From Cellulomonas edaphi (GTDB lineage Bacteria > Actinomycetota > Actinomycetes > Actinomycetales > Cellulomonadaceae), in NCBI RefSeq assembly GCF_030362815.1, contig NZ_JAUCGR010000002.1, positions 1 through 64,000 of the forward strand: 64,000 nucleotides of DNA, given 5' to 3'. This document shows positions 37,667-46,847 of this stretch, piece by piece. Every line of letters starts with the position of its first letter. Positions within the stretch are counted from its first letter, which is position 1. The position numbers and the translations under genes were made by a program. The notes under the pieces are model-generated. The model worked only from the letters and a program-made list of their open reading frames with translations, was not told the DNA's origin and searched no databases.

Positions 37667-38893
37667 GTGCGTGTCGACCTGCTCACCCGGGAGTACCCGC
37701 CGCACGTCTACGGCGGAGCCGGGGTCCACGTGGCGGGACTCACGGCGGTGCTGCGGCGGACGATCGACGTCCGCGTGCACTGCTTCGACGGTCCGCGGGA
37801 CGACGCGGGGGTGCTGGGCTACCGCGTCCCGGCCGAGCTCGCGGGTGCGAACGCCGCATTGCAGACGCTGGGCGTGGACCTGGAGATGGCGGACGCGGTG
37901 GGTCGCGTCGGCTCGGACGGCGTGGCCAGCGACCTGGTCCACTCCCACACCTGGTACGCCAACTTCGGCGGTCATGTCGCCGCGATGCTGCACGACCTGC
38001 CGCACGTGATCACCGCGCACAGCCTCGAGCCGTTGCGCCCGTGGAAGGCCGAGCAGCTCGGCGGGGGCTACGCGCTGTCGAGCTGGGTCGAGCGCACCGC
38101 CTACGACGCGGCCGCCGCGGTGATCGCGGTCAGCGCGGGCATGCGCGAGGACATCCTGCGCGCGTACCCCTCGGTCGCACCGGACAAGGTCAAGGTGGTC
38201 CACAACGGCATCGACCTCGACGGCTGGCGCCGGCCCACGAGCGACGCCGACCGGGCCCGGGACGACGCGACCGTGCGCGCGCTCGGCATCGACCCGAGCA
38301 GGCCCGCCGTGGTGTTCGTCGGGCGCATCACGCGCCAGAAGGGCCTGCCCTACTTCCTGCGGGCGGCCGAGCAGCTGCCGCCCGAGGTGCAGCTGGTGCT
38401 GTGCGCGGGTGCCCCCGACACCCCGGCGATCCTGGCGGAGGTGACCGGCCTGGTGGACCAGCTGCGCGCCAAGCGCTCGGGCGTGGTGTGGATCGAGCAG
38501 ATGCTGCCCCGCACCGACCTGATCGCGGTGCTGTCGGCCGGGACGGTGTTCGCGTGCCCGTCCGTCTACGAGCCGCTGGGCATCGTGAACCTCGAGGCCA
38601 TGGCCGTGGGGCTGCCGGTGGTGGGGACCGCCACGGGCGGGATCCCGGAGGTCGTGGACGACGGCGTGACGGGCTGGCTGGTGCCGATCGACCAGGTGCA
38701 GGACGGCACGGGCACGCCGCTCGACACCGACGCGTTCGTGGCCGACCTCGCCGCCGCGCTCAACGAGGCGGTCAGCGACCCCGCGCGCGCCCAGCAGTGG
38801 GGCGCTGCCGCTCGTCGGCGGGTCGAGGACCACTTCTCCTGGGACGCCATCGCCGAGCGGACCCTCGAGGTCTACCGGGCCGCCACGGCGTAG
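37667..38893 (+). CDS. glgA: glycogen synthase / alpha-maltose-1-phosphate synthase (GlgA, GT4 type)
   Basis: 408 residues. Starts [22 protein letters not shown], the donor-sugar loop of the actinobacterial GT4-type enzyme. The C-terminal Rossmann domain has [17 protein letters not shown] and the E-x7-E region [17 protein letters not shown]. In mycobacteria this protein (GlgM) uses ADP-glucose from GlgC to make alpha-maltose-1-phosphate for GlgE; whether that holds here cannot be told, as no glgE is in the window. GTG 37667 is chosen for AGGAGG 5 nt upstream over GTG 37637. Confidence 0.92.
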   Translation: MRVDLLTREYPPHVYGGAGVHVAGLTAVLRRTIDVRVHCFDGPRDDAGVLGYRVPAELAGANAALQTLGVDLEMADAVGRVGSDGVASDLVHSHTWYANFGGHVAAMLHDLPHVITAHSLEPLRPWKAEQLGGGYALSSWVERTAYDAAAAVIAVSAGMREDILRAYPSVAPDKVKVVHNGIDLDGWRRPTSDADRARDDATVRALGIDPSRPAVVFVGRITRQKGLPYFLRAAEQLPPEVQLVLCAGAPDTPAILAEVTGLVDQLRAKRSGVVWIEQMLPRTDLIAVLSAGTVFACPSVYEPLGIVNLEAMAVGLPVVGTATGGIPEVVDDGVTGWLVPIDQVQDGTGTPLDTDAFVADLAAALNEAVSDPARAQQWGAAARRRVEDHFSWDAIAERTLEVYRAATA

Positions 38894-38919
38894 CCGCTGC
38901 GCCGTGATCGGCGTGGCCG

Positions 38920-39693
38920 CTAGAGCGCGGGGAAGGTCGCCGCGGCGGCGATCGCGCGCCGCGACATGCGGTCGACGTCGCGCAGGGCGGCCGAGCGCTG
39001 GTCCGCCTGCCACAGGCTCACCGCGCCGCCGTCGTCCTTCGTGGCCAGGGCGACGATCGCCCGCAGGCGCGCGGCGCTCGCCAGCACGCGGGCGCGACGG
39101 CCGTCCAGGTGGTCGGGCATCCGCCAGTGCGGCAACGCCGCCCCGCGCAGCGCCACCACGAGCTCGGCATCGTCGGGGCGCCACTGCGCGACGTCGAGGC
39201 GCACCAGGGCCTCGGTGACCGTGATCAGGCCCTGGCGCAGGTCACGGTCGGCGTCCTGCAGCGAGCCGTTGCGGCCGTGCGTGGCGATCCGCCAGTCCGG
39301 GACCTCGGTGACGTGCCACGTGACCAGGTGCCCGGGCTCGAGGGCGGAACCGAACTGCTCGACCTGCGGCACCGCCGCGACGCACGCCGTCGGCGTCCGG
39401 ACGAGCAGGCACTCGCCGGCGTCGATCGCGGCCGGGCTCACCTGAGCCGGCGCTGCGCCCGCGTCTCCCGGAGCCAGCACCAGGGCGGCGACGTCGATCG
39501 GACCGCCGGTCCAGTCGTCGATCACGTCGCCCAGCGGGACGGCGGAGCCGTCGCCCTCGATCACCTCGTGCGGTTCGTCGTCGCCCTGCACGGCGCGCAA
39601 CATCGCCGCCCGGTCGGGTCGTGCGCCCGCGGCGTCGGGCGCCAGCCACAGGGCGAGCAGGACGGATCGGGGCAGGTCCAGAGGGGCGTCCAC
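38920..39693 (-). CDS. hypothetical protein next to glgA
   Basis: 257 residues from GTG 39693, with TACCGT 7 nt upstream. Soluble and Ala/Asp/Val-rich. The N-terminal half alternates short hydrophobic strands (VAALVLAPGD, CLLVRTPTACVAAV), and the C-terminal half is helical with many Arg/Asp (LDGRRARVLASAARLRAIVAL). There is one conspicuous Trp-rich stretch (VTWHVTEVPDWRIATHGRNG). I recognise no family or catalytic motif. It lies convergent to glgA and divergent from an ABC ATPase, so no operon partner hints at its function. Confidence 0.8.
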   Translation of the reverse strand: MDAPLDLPRSVLLALWLAPDAAGARPDRAAMLRAVQGDDEPHEVIEGDGSAVPLGDVIDDWTGGPIDVAALVLAPGDAGAAPAQVSPAAIDAGECLLVRTPTACVAAVPQVEQFGSALEPGHLVTWHVTEVPDWRIATHGRNGSLQDADRDLRQGLITVTEALVRLDVAQWRPDDAELVVALRGAALPHWRMPDHLDGRRARVLASAARLRAIVALATKDDGGAVSLWQADQRSAALRDVDRMSRRAIAAAATFPAL

Positions 39694-39700
39694 GAGGACA

Positions 39701-39706
39701 ACGGTA
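39701..39706 (-). promoter_or_regulatory. -10 element of the hypothetical gene at 38920-39693 (leaderless)
   Basis: TACCGT on the minus strand, 7 nt before the GTG at 39693. Confidence 0.45.
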
Positions 39707-39778
39707 GGCGAGCGGTGTCCGCCTCAGCCCAGACGTGCGTGCCGCGCGCCCGGGGCTCGCGCGCTCCCGGGCGCCCGT

Positions 39779-39784
39779 TAGGGT
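39779..39784 (+). promoter_or_regulatory. -10 element of the ABC ATPase gene (leaderless)
   Basis: TAGGGT, 6 nt before the ATG at 39791; an out-of-frame ATG at 39786 lies in between. Confidence 0.5.
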
Positions 39785-39790
39785 CATGCC

Positions 39791-40576
39791 ATGACCGACG
39801 TGCTCGACCTGCAGGCCGTGACGATCCGCCGGGGGCTGACGACGATCCTCGACGAGGTGTCGTGGACCGTCCGGGAGGGCGAGCGCTGGGTGGTGCTGGG
39901 GCGCAACGGCGCCGGCAAGACCACGTTGCTGCAGGTCGCGTCGGGTCGCATGCACCCGACGGCAGGGACCGCCGAGCTGCTCGGCGAGCGGCTGGGCAGC
40001 GTCGACGTCTTCGAGCTGCGGCCGCGCATCGGGCTGTCGAGCGCCGCCCTGGCCGACCGCATCCCCTCGGGCGAGACGGTGCGTGACGTCGTGCTCACCG
40101 CCGCCTACGGCGTGACCGGGCGGTGGCGCGAGACCTACGAGGAGCTCGACGAGTCGCGCGCGGCCGACCTCCTGCGCGCGTTCGGCGTGGCGCACCTCGC
40201 CGACCGCTACTTCGGCACGCTGAGCGAGGGCGAGCGCAAGCGGGTGCAGATCGCGCGCTCGCTCATGACCGACCCCGAGCTGCTGCTGCTCGACGAGCCG
40301 GCCGCGGGCCTGGACCTGGGCGGCCGCGAGGAGCTGGTCGCGGCGCTCGCGGAGCTTGCCGGGGACGCGAGGTCGCCCGTGCTCGTCCTGGTGACGCACC
40401 ACGTCGAGGAGATCCCCCCGAACTTCACGCACGTGCTGCTGCTCAAGGACGGCCGGGTCCACGCGGCCGGTCCCGTCGCCGAGGTCCTGACCAGCGAGAC
40501 GCTCTCCGGGGCGTTCGACGTCGAGCTCGTGGTCGACCGGGCCGGAGAGCGGTGGACCGCCCGCGCGGAGCGCTGA
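39791..40576 (+). CDS. stand-alone ABC transporter ATPase
   Basis: 261 residues. Walker A GRNGAGKTTLLQVASG is near residue 37, the signature is LSEGERKRVQIARSL (Glu in place of the usual Gly) near 144, and Walker B LLLLDEPAAGLDLGG near 163. TVRDVVLTAAYGVTGRW and LVTHHVEEIPPNFTHVLLLKDG recall the YlmA/ModF-like subgroup of iron- or molybdate-type ATPases. No permease is adjacent. Its partner and substrate are unknown. Confidence 0.88.
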   Translation: MTDVLDLQAVTIRRGLTTILDEVSWTVREGERWVVLGRNGAGKTTLLQVASGRMHPTAGTAELLGERLGSVDVFELRPRIGLSSAALADRIPSGETVRDVVLTAAYGVTGRWRETYEELDESRAADLLRAFGVAHLADRYFGTLSEGERKRVQIARSLMTDPELLLLDEPAAGLDLGGREELVAALAELAGDARSPVLVLVTHHVEEIPPNFTHVLLLKDGRVHAAGPVAEVLTSETLSGAFDVELVVDRAGERWTARAER

Positions 40577-40608
40577 GGAAAGCACCAGCAGCGCGTAAAG
40601 GGAGCGCC

Positions 40609-40614
40609 TAGGAT
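40609..40614 (+). promoter_or_regulatory. -10 element of the nfeD-SPFH pair
   Basis: TAGGAT, 54 nt before the GTG at 40669, with GAAGGGG as ribosome-binding site 8 nt before the start. Confidence 0.45.
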
Positions 40615-40668
40615 CGGTGAAGGAGCCCGCCCCGCACCGGGGCAGGCGTTGCCGAAGGGGGCTGCACC

Positions 40669-41100
40669 GTGGACTGGCTGTGGTGGGTCGGCGGGGCGCT
40701 GGTGCTCGGCATCCTGGAGATGCTCTCCCTCGACCTTGTGCTGATCATGTTCGCGGGCGGCGCGCTCGCGGGCGCGGTCGCGGCGGCACTCGGAGCGCCG
40801 ATCGGCGTGCAGATCCTGGTCGCGGCGCTCACCTCGGTGGTGCTGCTCGCGAGCCTGCGCCCGTGGTTGCTGCGCCGGCTCAGGCGGCGGGTCCCGCTGG
40901 AGGAGACCAACGCCGCTGCGCTCGTCGGGCGCGGCGCCGTCGTGGTCGCGACCGTCACCCCGGAAGGAGGGCGGGTCAAGCTCAACGGCGAGGTCTGGAG
41001 CGCCCGGACCACTCTCGCCGAGGCCATCCCGCCGGGGGCGCAGGTGCGGGTGGACCGCATCGACGGCGCCACGGCGGTCGTCGAGCCGGACGCCGGCTGA
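40669..41100 (+). CDS. NfeD-like membrane protein
   Basis: 143 residues. Two to three membrane helices (LWWVGGALVLGILEMLSLDLV and a following Ala/Val-rich pair up to residue 64) then a C-terminal OB-fold domain from about residue 85 (ALVGRGAVVVATVTPEGGRV, then VKLNGEVWSAR). NfeD proteins team up with SPFH/stomatin proteins in membrane microdomains; such a partner is encoded 54 bases downstream. GTG start with a clear ribosome-binding site. Confidence 0.92.
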   Translation: MDWLWWVGGALVLGILEMLSLDLVLIMFAGGALAGAVAAALGAPIGVQILVAALTSVVLLASLRPWLLRRLRRRVPLEETNAAALVGRGAVVVATVTPEGGRVKLNGEVWSARTTLAEAIPPGAQVRVDRIDGATAVVEPDAG

Positions 41101-41154
41101 CCCACCATCCTCGCCCGCTCGACGTGGGCGTCCGCTCAACCCTGGAGGACATTC

Positions 41155-42333
41155 ATGGACGACCCCAGCGCCGGCCAGATCGCGCTCTACGTCGTGCTCG
41201 CCCTGGTCCTGCTCTTCGTCATCATCGGGCTGTTCCGCGCGGTGCGGATCGTGCCGCAGGCGACGGCGATCATCGTCGAGCGGCTGGGCCGGTACTCCCG
41301 CACTCTCGACGCTGGCCTGCACATCCTGATCCCGTTCATCGACCGCGTGCGGGCGGGCGTGGATCTGCGCGAGCAGGTGGTCTCCTTCCCACCGCAGCCG
41401 GTCATCACGTCGGACAACCTGGTGGTGAGCATCGACACGGTCATCTACTTCCAGGTGACCGAGCCCAAGGCGGCGGTGTACGAGATCGCCAACTACATCA
41501 CCGGCATCGAGCAGCTCACGGTCACGACGCTGCGCAACGTGGTCGGCTCGATGGACCTGGAGCAGACGCTGACCAGCCGTGACCAGATCAACGGCCAGCT
41601 GCGCGGGGTGCTCGACGAGGCGACCGGCCGGTGGGGCGTGCGCGTCAACCGGGTCGAGCTCAAGTCGATCGACCCGCCCGACAGCATCAAGGGCTCGATG
41701 GAGCAGCAGATGCGCGCCGAACGTGACCGTCGTGCCGCGATCCTCACGGCCGAGGGCGTCAAGCAGTCGCAGATCCTGACGGCCGAGGGCGAGAAGCAGG
41801 CCGCGATCCTCACGGCCGAGGGCAATGCGCAGGCGGCGATCCTCAACGCCGAGGGCGAGGCCCGCGCGATCCTGCAGGTGTTCGACGCGGTGCACCGCGG
41901 CGACGCGGACCCCAAGCTGCTCGCGTACCAGTACCTGCAGGTGCTGCCCAAGATCGCGCAGAGCCCGTCGAACAAGATGTGGTTCCTGCCGTCCGAGCTC
42001 AGCGGGGCGCTGGGCGCGTTCGCCAAGGGCTTCGGCGGTGCCGACGACGAGAGCGGTCCCTTCGCCTCGGCTCGCCCGGCGGGGGTCTCGCCGCTGCAGG
42101 ACGACCTGCCGCCCGCGACGCTCACCGACCCGGCCGAGGCGCTCGCCGAGGCCAAGCGCGAGTCGGCCGCGGCGACGGCGGACGCGACGAGCGCCGGCAA
42201 CCTGAGTGGACGGCCGTTCGACGCCAGCGTCGAGCTGGGGCAGCGCCCCGGACCGGGCGCGGCGCCGCTGCGTCCCCCGGCCGAGCCCGGCCCCTCGCTC
42301 ACGAAGGACGACGCGGAGCCGACAAACCCCTAG
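41155..42333 (+). CDS. SPFH domain (stomatin/prohibitin, QmcA-like) protein
   Basis: 392 residues. An N-terminal membrane helix (ALYVVLALVLLFVIIGLF) is followed by the SPFH domain: VRIVPQATAIIVERLGRYSRTL, IPFIDRV, and TLRNVVGSMDLEQTLTSRDQIN. Residues 196-239 hold four 11-residue repeats of the ILTAEGxKQxA type, part of a coiled coil. The tail (from about 300) is disordered and Ala/Pro/Glu-rich. Family members form oligomeric rings or microdomains in the membrane and stabilise other proteins. Paired with NfeD upstream. Confidence 0.93.
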   Translation: MDDPSAGQIALYVVLALVLLFVIIGLFRAVRIVPQATAIIVERLGRYSRTLDAGLHILIPFIDRVRAGVDLREQVVSFPPQPVITSDNLVVSIDTVIYFQVTEPKAAVYEIANYITGIEQLTVTTLRNVVGSMDLEQTLTSRDQINGQLRGVLDEATGRWGVRVNRVELKSIDPPDSIKGSMEQQMRAERDRRAAILTAEGVKQSQILTAEGEKQAAILTAEGNAQAAILNAEGEARAILQVFDAVHRGDADPKLLAYQYLQVLPKIAQSPSNKMWFLPSELSGALGAFAKGFGGADDESGPFASARPAGVSPLQDDLPPATLTDPAEALAEAKRESAAATADATSAGNLSGRPFDASVELGQRPGPGAAPLRPPAEPGPSLTKDDAEPTNP

Positions 42334-42335
42334 CG

Positions 42336-42351
42336 GAGTGAGTGCTCACTC
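42336..42351. promoter_or_regulatory. TetR-type operator in the tetR promoter
   Basis: GAGTGAG-TG-CTCACTC, a perfect palindrome with a 2-base centre. It occupies the spacer just upstream of the TACGTT -10 of the TetR gene, so bound repressor would block RNA polymerase. Strong candidate for autoregulation of the regulator and the ABC exporter. Confidence 0.8.
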
Positions 42352-42354
42352 AGT

Positions 42355-42360
42355 TACGTT
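42355..42360 (+). promoter_or_regulatory. -10 element of the tetR-ABC exporter operon (leaderless)
   Basis: TACGTT, 6 nt before the ATG at 42367 and four bases after the operator palindrome. Confidence 0.6.
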
Positions 42361-42366
42361 CGCGAG

Positions 42367-43056
42367 ATGAGCACGCAGCAGGACGAGAGAGGCGCGGCCC
42401 GGTTGGGTCGCGCCTCTCCGCTGCCCCCCGACGAGCGCCGCCGCGCGATCCTGCTCGACGTGCAGCCCGTCGTGCTCGCGCGCGGCGCTGCCGTCACCAC
42501 GCGCGAGCTCGCGCAGGCCGCGGGCGTCTCCGAGGGCACCCTCTTCCGGGTGTTCGCGGACAAGGCCACGCTGGTCGGCGACGCCGCGCACGCCGCGGTC
42601 GACCCGGCCGCGGTACTGCCCCAGCTGGACGCCATCGACCCCGGGCTGCCGCTGCTCGAGCGCGTGACGCGCGTGCTGGAGATCGGGTTCGAGCGCATCG
42701 GGGACACCATGCGCTGGATCGCGATCCTGCACGAGCTGGGGCGCGTCGGCCCCGGCCCGGACCAGGCGCCCGAGGACCGCAGGCGCATCCACCGTGAGTG
42801 GAAGGAGCGGCAGGAGAAGGGGCAGGCCGCGGTGCGTGCCTCCGTCGCTCGAGTGCTCGCACCGGATGCCGCCGCCTTCGGCCGCCCGCTGGACCAGGTC
42901 GTCGCGCTGCTCGACGTCGTGCTGGTGGGCGCCGCGATGCAGCAGGCGGACGCGGCTCGCCGCGGCACCGCGCCCGACACCCCCGCCGTGGAGGTCCTCG
43001 CCGACCACTTCCTCCACGGCGCCCTCGCCCCGACCACCTCCAGGAGCCCGTCATGA
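42367..43056 (+). CDS. TetR family transcriptional regulator
   Basis: 229 residues. N-terminal helix-turn-helix: RRAILLDVQPVVLARGAAV, then TTRELAQAAGVSEGTLFRVFADKATLVGDA (residues about 46-75). The C-terminal ligand domain is divergent. It precedes, and overlaps by four bases, the first half of an ABC exporter, so it most likely represses that exporter until a drug or metabolite binds. The palindrome at 42336-42351 is its probable operator. Confidence 0.92.
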   Translation: MSTQQDERGAARLGRASPLPPDERRRAILLDVQPVVLARGAAVTTRELAQAAGVSEGTLFRVFADKATLVGDAAHAAVDPAAVLPQLDAIDPGLPLLERVTRVLEIGFERIGDTMRWIAILHELGRVGPGPDQAPEDRRRIHREWKERQEKGQAAVRASVARVLAPDAAAFGRPLDQVVALLDVVLVGAAMQQADAARRGTAPDTPAVEVLADHFLHGALAPTTSRSPS

Positions 43057-44798
43057 TGCTGGTCCGACTGCTACGGGAGCACCTGGGCCCGTACCGCGGC
43101 GCCGTCTACGCCATCGTCGCGCTGCAGTTCGTGCAGACGATGGCCACGCTGTACCTGCCGAGCCTGAACGCGCGGATCATCGACGACGGCGTCGCCGCCG
43201 GGGACACCGACGAGATCATGCGGCTGGGCGCCATGATGCTCGCGATCAGCCTGCTCCAGGTGGTCTGCGCCGTGATCGCGGTCTACTACGGCTCGCGCAC
43301 GGCCATGGCGTTCGGGCGGGACGTGCGCAAGCGGCTCTTCGGGCACGTGCAGACGTTCTCGGCGCAGGAGGTCGGCAAGTTCGGCGCCCCCACGCTGATC
43401 ACGCGCACGACGAACGACGTGCAGCAGGTGCAGATGGTGGTCCTCATGACCTTCACCTTCATGATCATGGCCCCGATCATGCTGGTGGGCGGCGTGGTCA
43501 TGGCCCTGCAGGAGGACGTGAAGCTGTCCGCCATCCTGCTGGTCGCGGTGCCCGTGCTCGCGATCGTGATCGGGCTCATCGTGTCGCGGATGGTGCCGTA
43601 CTTCCGCCAGATGCAGAAGCGCATCGACGCGATCAACCGCGTCCTGCGCGAGCAGATCGCCGGCGTGCGGGTGGTGCGCGCCTTCGTCCGGGAGGAACGC
43701 GAGTCCCGCCGGTTCGGGGTCGCCAACGAGGAGCTCTTCACCACGTCCCTGCGGGCCGGCCAGCTCATGGCGCTGATGTTCCCCACGGTCATGCTGGTGC
43801 TCAACGTGACGAGCGTCGGCGTGCTGTGGTTCGGCGGTCACCGGGTCGACGACGGCATGCCCGTGGGCGCGCTCACCGCGTTCCTGTCGTACATCGCCTA
43901 CATCCTCATGGCCGTCATGATGAGCACGATGATGTTCGTCATGGTGCCGCGCGCCATGGTGTCCTCGGACCGGATCAGCGAGGTCATCGACACCTCCACC
44001 ACCGTCCTGCCGCCCCTCGAGCACGTCGCGCTGCCGTCCGGACCCGGGTCTCGTCCCGGCCTGCTCGAGCTGCGGGACGTCGAGTTCCGCTACCCGGGCG
44101 CCGAGGCGGCCGTGCTGCGCGGCGTCAGCCTGACCGCCGAGCCGGGGCGCACCACGGCGATCATCGGCTCGACGGGCTCGGGCAAGACCTCGCTGCTCAA
44201 CCTCGTGCCGCGCCTGTTCGACGTGACGGGCGGGCGGGTGCTGCTCGACGGCGTCGACGTGCGGGACCTGGACCCCGAGGAGCTCTGGGCGCAGGTGGGG
44301 CTGGTGCCGCAGAAGCCGTACCTGTTCTCGGGCACCGTCCGCTCGAACCTCGAGTACGGACGGCCCGGTGCGAGCGACGACGACCTGTGGCACGCCCTCG
44401 AGGTCGCGCAGGCCCGGGACTTTGTCGAGGCGCTCCCCGGGGGCCTCGACGCGCCCATCGCGCAGGGCGGCACCAACGTCTCGGGTGGTCAGCGACAACG
44501 CCTCGCCATCGCTCGGGCGCTGGTCAGACGACCACACCTGTACCTGTTCGACGACTCGTTCTCGGCCCTCGACTACGCCACGGACGCCGCCCTGCGGCGC
44601 GCGCTCGTGCCGGAGACCAGGGACGCGGCGGTGCTGATCGTCGCGCAGCGGGTGGCGACCATCCGGCACGCGGACTCGATCGTCGTGCTCGAGGAGGGCG
44701 CGGTGGTGGGCATCGGGACGCACACCGAGCTGCTGGAGAGCAACCAGACGTACCAGGAGATCGTGTACTCGCAGGTGAGCGCGGAGGAGGCGGCATGA
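43053..44798 (+). CDS. heterodimeric ABC exporter, subunit with degenerate catalytic site
   Basis: 581 residues: six-helix exporter domain (about 1-310) and a C-terminal ATPase domain. Walker A is IGSTGSGKTSLLNL (about 369) and the signature is VSGGQRQRLAIARAL. Walker B reads YLFDDSFSALD, with Asp where the catalytic Glu should be, the hallmark of the non-catalytic site in asymmetric exporters such as TM287/288 or BmrCD. DRISEVIDTS is typical of this branch. Begins at ATG 43053, overlapping the tetR stop; ATG 43056 is an alternative. Confidence 0.92.
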   Translation: MMLVRLLREHLGPYRGAVYAIVALQFVQTMATLYLPSLNARIIDDGVAAGDTDEIMRLGAMMLAISLLQVVCAVIAVYYGSRTAMAFGRDVRKRLFGHVQTFSAQEVGKFGAPTLITRTTNDVQQVQMVVLMTFTFMIMAPIMLVGGVVMALQEDVKLSAILLVAVPVLAIVIGLIVSRMVPYFRQMQKRIDAINRVLREQIAGVRVVRAFVREERESRRFGVANEELFTTSLRAGQLMALMFPTVMLVLNVTSVGVLWFGGHRVDDGMPVGALTAFLSYIAYILMAVMMSTMMFVMVPRAMVSSDRISEVIDTSTTVLPPLEHVALPSGPGSRPGLLELRDVEFRYPGAEAAVLRGVSLTAEPGRTTAIIGSTGSGKTSLLNLVPRLFDVTGGRVLLDGVDVRDLDPEELWAQVGLVPQKPYLFSGTVRSNLEYGRPGASDDDLWHALEVAQARDFVEALPGGLDAPIAQGGTNVSGGQRQRLAIARALVRRPHLYLFDDSFSALDYATDAALRRALVPETRDAAVLIVAQRVATIRHADSIVVLEEGAVVGIGTHTELLESNQTYQEIVYSQVSAEEAA

Positions 44799-46765
44799 GC
44801 GCGCAGCAGACGGTGCCCCGCCGCCCGCCGCAGCGCGGGCCGGGTCCCATGGGCAGCATGGGGATGCCGGGGGAGAAGTCGGCCAACTTCACCGCGTCGG
44901 GCAAGCGGTTCCTGCGCGAGCTGCGTCCCGAGATGCCCCGCATCGTGCTGGTGCTCGTGCTGGCGGTGGCCTCGGTGGTGCTCGCCGTGATCGGTCCCAA
45001 GATCTTGGGCGAGGCCACCAACGTGATCTTCGCGGGGTATGTCGGGAACCGGCCCGAGCTCGCGCCGTACGCGGGGCAGACCCAGGAGCAGGTGGTTCAG
45101 GCCCTGCGTGACGCCGGCCAGGACACGTTCGCGAACACGGTCTCGGGCATCCCCGGGCTGGTGCCCGGCCAGGGGATCGACTTCGCGCACCTGCGCGGCA
45201 TCCTCGTCGTGGTCCTGCTCATCTACGTGGGCTCGTTCCTGTTCGGCTGGGCGCAGGGGCGGATCACGGCGGGCGTCGTGCAGCGCGTGGTCCTCGACCT
45301 GCGCGCCGACGTGGAGGCGAAGCTGAGCCGACTGCCGCTGCGCTACCTCGACTCCCACCCGCGCGGGGAGCTGCTCTCGCGCGTGACCAACGACATCGAC
45401 AACGTCGCGCAGACGCTGCAGCAGACGCTCAGCCAGCTCATCACCGCGGTGCTGACGGTGGTGGGCGTGCTGTTCATGATGTTCTGGATCTCGCCCCTGC
45501 TCGCGCTCGTGGCACTCGTCACGGTGCCCTTGTCCATGATGGTCGCGGCCATGATCGCCAAGCGCTCCAAGCCGCAGTTCATCGAGCAGTGGGCCAGCAC
45601 CGGCACGCTCAACGCGCACATCGAGGAGATGTACACGGGCCACACGCTGGTGACGGTCTTCGGGCGCCAGCGCGAGTCCGCCGAGGTGTTCGCCGAGCGC
45701 AACGACACGCTGTACGAGTCGAGCTTTCGGGCGCAGTTCATCTCCGGCACCATCCAGCCGGCGCTGGGCTTCCTGGCCAACCTGAACTACGTGATCGTGG
45801 CCGTGGTCGGTGGCCTTCGCGTGGCGTCGGGCACCATGACGCTCGGCGACGTCCAGGCGTTCATCCAGTACTCGCGCCAGTTCAGCCAGCCGATCACCCA
45901 GATCGCGTCCATGGCCAACCTGCTGCAGTCCGGCATCGCGTCGGCCGAGCGGGTGTTCGAGCTGCTCGACGCGCAGGAGCAGGACCCGGACCCGGAGCCG
46001 GCGCGCCAGCTGCCGTCGCCCGTGCGAGGACGCGTCGCGTTCGAGCACGTGGCCTTCAGCTACGCGGCCGACAAGCCGCTCATCGAGGACCTGTCCATCG
46101 TCGCCGAGCCCGGCCAGACCATCGCGATCGTCGGGCCCACCGGCGCCGGCAAGACGACTCTGGTCAACCTGCTCATGCGGTTCTACGAGGTGGAATCGGG
46201 CCGCATCACGCTGGACGGGGTCGACACGCGCGAGCTGACCCGCGACGCGCTGCGCTCGCAGATGGGCATGGTGCTGCAGGACACGTGGCTGTTCGGCGGG
46301 TCGATCGCCGACAACATCGCCTACGGCGTGGAGGAGGCGACGCACGAGCAGATCGTCGCGGCCGCCGAGGCCACGCACGTCGACCGGTTCGTGCGCACCT
46401 TGCCCGACGGGTACGAGACGGTGATCGACGACGAGGGGGCCAACGTCTCCGCGGGCGAGAAGCAGCTGCTGACCATCGCGCGCGCGTTCCTCGCCGACCC
46501 GACCATCCTCATCCTCGACGAGGCCACCTCGTCCGTGGACACCCGCACCGAGGTGCTCGTGCAGCAGGCCATGAACGCGCTGCGCGTGGGACGCACCTCG
46601 TTCGTCATCGCGCACCGGCTGTCGACGATCCGCGACGCCGACACCATCCTGGTGATGGAGGCGGGCGCGATCGTCGAGCAGGGCTCGCACGACGAGCTGC
46701 TCGAGGCGGGCGGCGCGTACGCCCGGCTGTACGCGAGCCAGTTCGCGGCCGCCGTGACCGAGTAG
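44795..46765 (+). CDS. heterodimeric ABC exporter, subunit with consensus Walker B
   Basis: 656 residues. A Pro/Gly/Met-rich N-terminal tail (about 1-30) precedes the six-helix domain, which has an unusually long first extracytoplasmic loop (about residues 75-130). Walker A is VGPTGAGKTTLVNLL and Walker B LILDEATSSVD with the catalytic Glu. The signature is NVSAGEKQLLTIAR, altered from SGGQ, as expected for the partner that completes the degenerate site of the first subunit. Forms one exporter with the preceding protein; drugs or lipids are possible substrates. Confidence 0.92.
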   Translation: MSAQQTVPRRPPQRGPGPMGSMGMPGEKSANFTASGKRFLRELRPEMPRIVLVLVLAVASVVLAVIGPKILGEATNVIFAGYVGNRPELAPYAGQTQEQVVQALRDAGQDTFANTVSGIPGLVPGQGIDFAHLRGILVVVLLIYVGSFLFGWAQGRITAGVVQRVVLDLRADVEAKLSRLPLRYLDSHPRGELLSRVTNDIDNVAQTLQQTLSQLITAVLTVVGVLFMMFWISPLLALVALVTVPLSMMVAAMIAKRSKPQFIEQWASTGTLNAHIEEMYTGHTLVTVFGRQRESAEVFAERNDTLYESSFRAQFISGTIQPALGFLANLNYVIVAVVGGLRVASGTMTLGDVQAFIQYSRQFSQPITQIASMANLLQSGIASAERVFELLDAQEQDPDPEPARQLPSPVRGRVAFEHVAFSYAADKPLIEDLSIVAEPGQTIAIVGPTGAGKTTLVNLLMRFYEVESGRITLDGVDTRELTRDALRSQMGMVLQDTWLFGGSIADNIAYGVEEATHEQIVAAAEATHVDRFVRTLPDGYETVIDDEGANVSAGEKQLLTIARAFLADPTILILDEATSSVDTRTEVLVQQAMNALRVGRTSFVIAHRLSTIRDADTILVMEAGAIVEQGSHDELLEAGGAYARLYASQFAAAVTE

Positions 46766-46801
46766 CGAATCGGGGCATAGCGGACATCGGGCGTCTGCCG
46801 G

Positions 46802-46807
46802 TAGCGT
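46802..46807 (+). promoter_or_regulatory. -10 element of the 960-residue membrane protein gene
   Basis: TAGCGT, 40 nt before the ATG at 46848, followed by a GGGGGAGGG ribosome-binding site. No -35 recognised. Confidence 0.45.
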
Positions 46808-46847
46808 CGATCAGGCCCTGCAGGGGCCCCGACGCGAGGGGGAGGGC

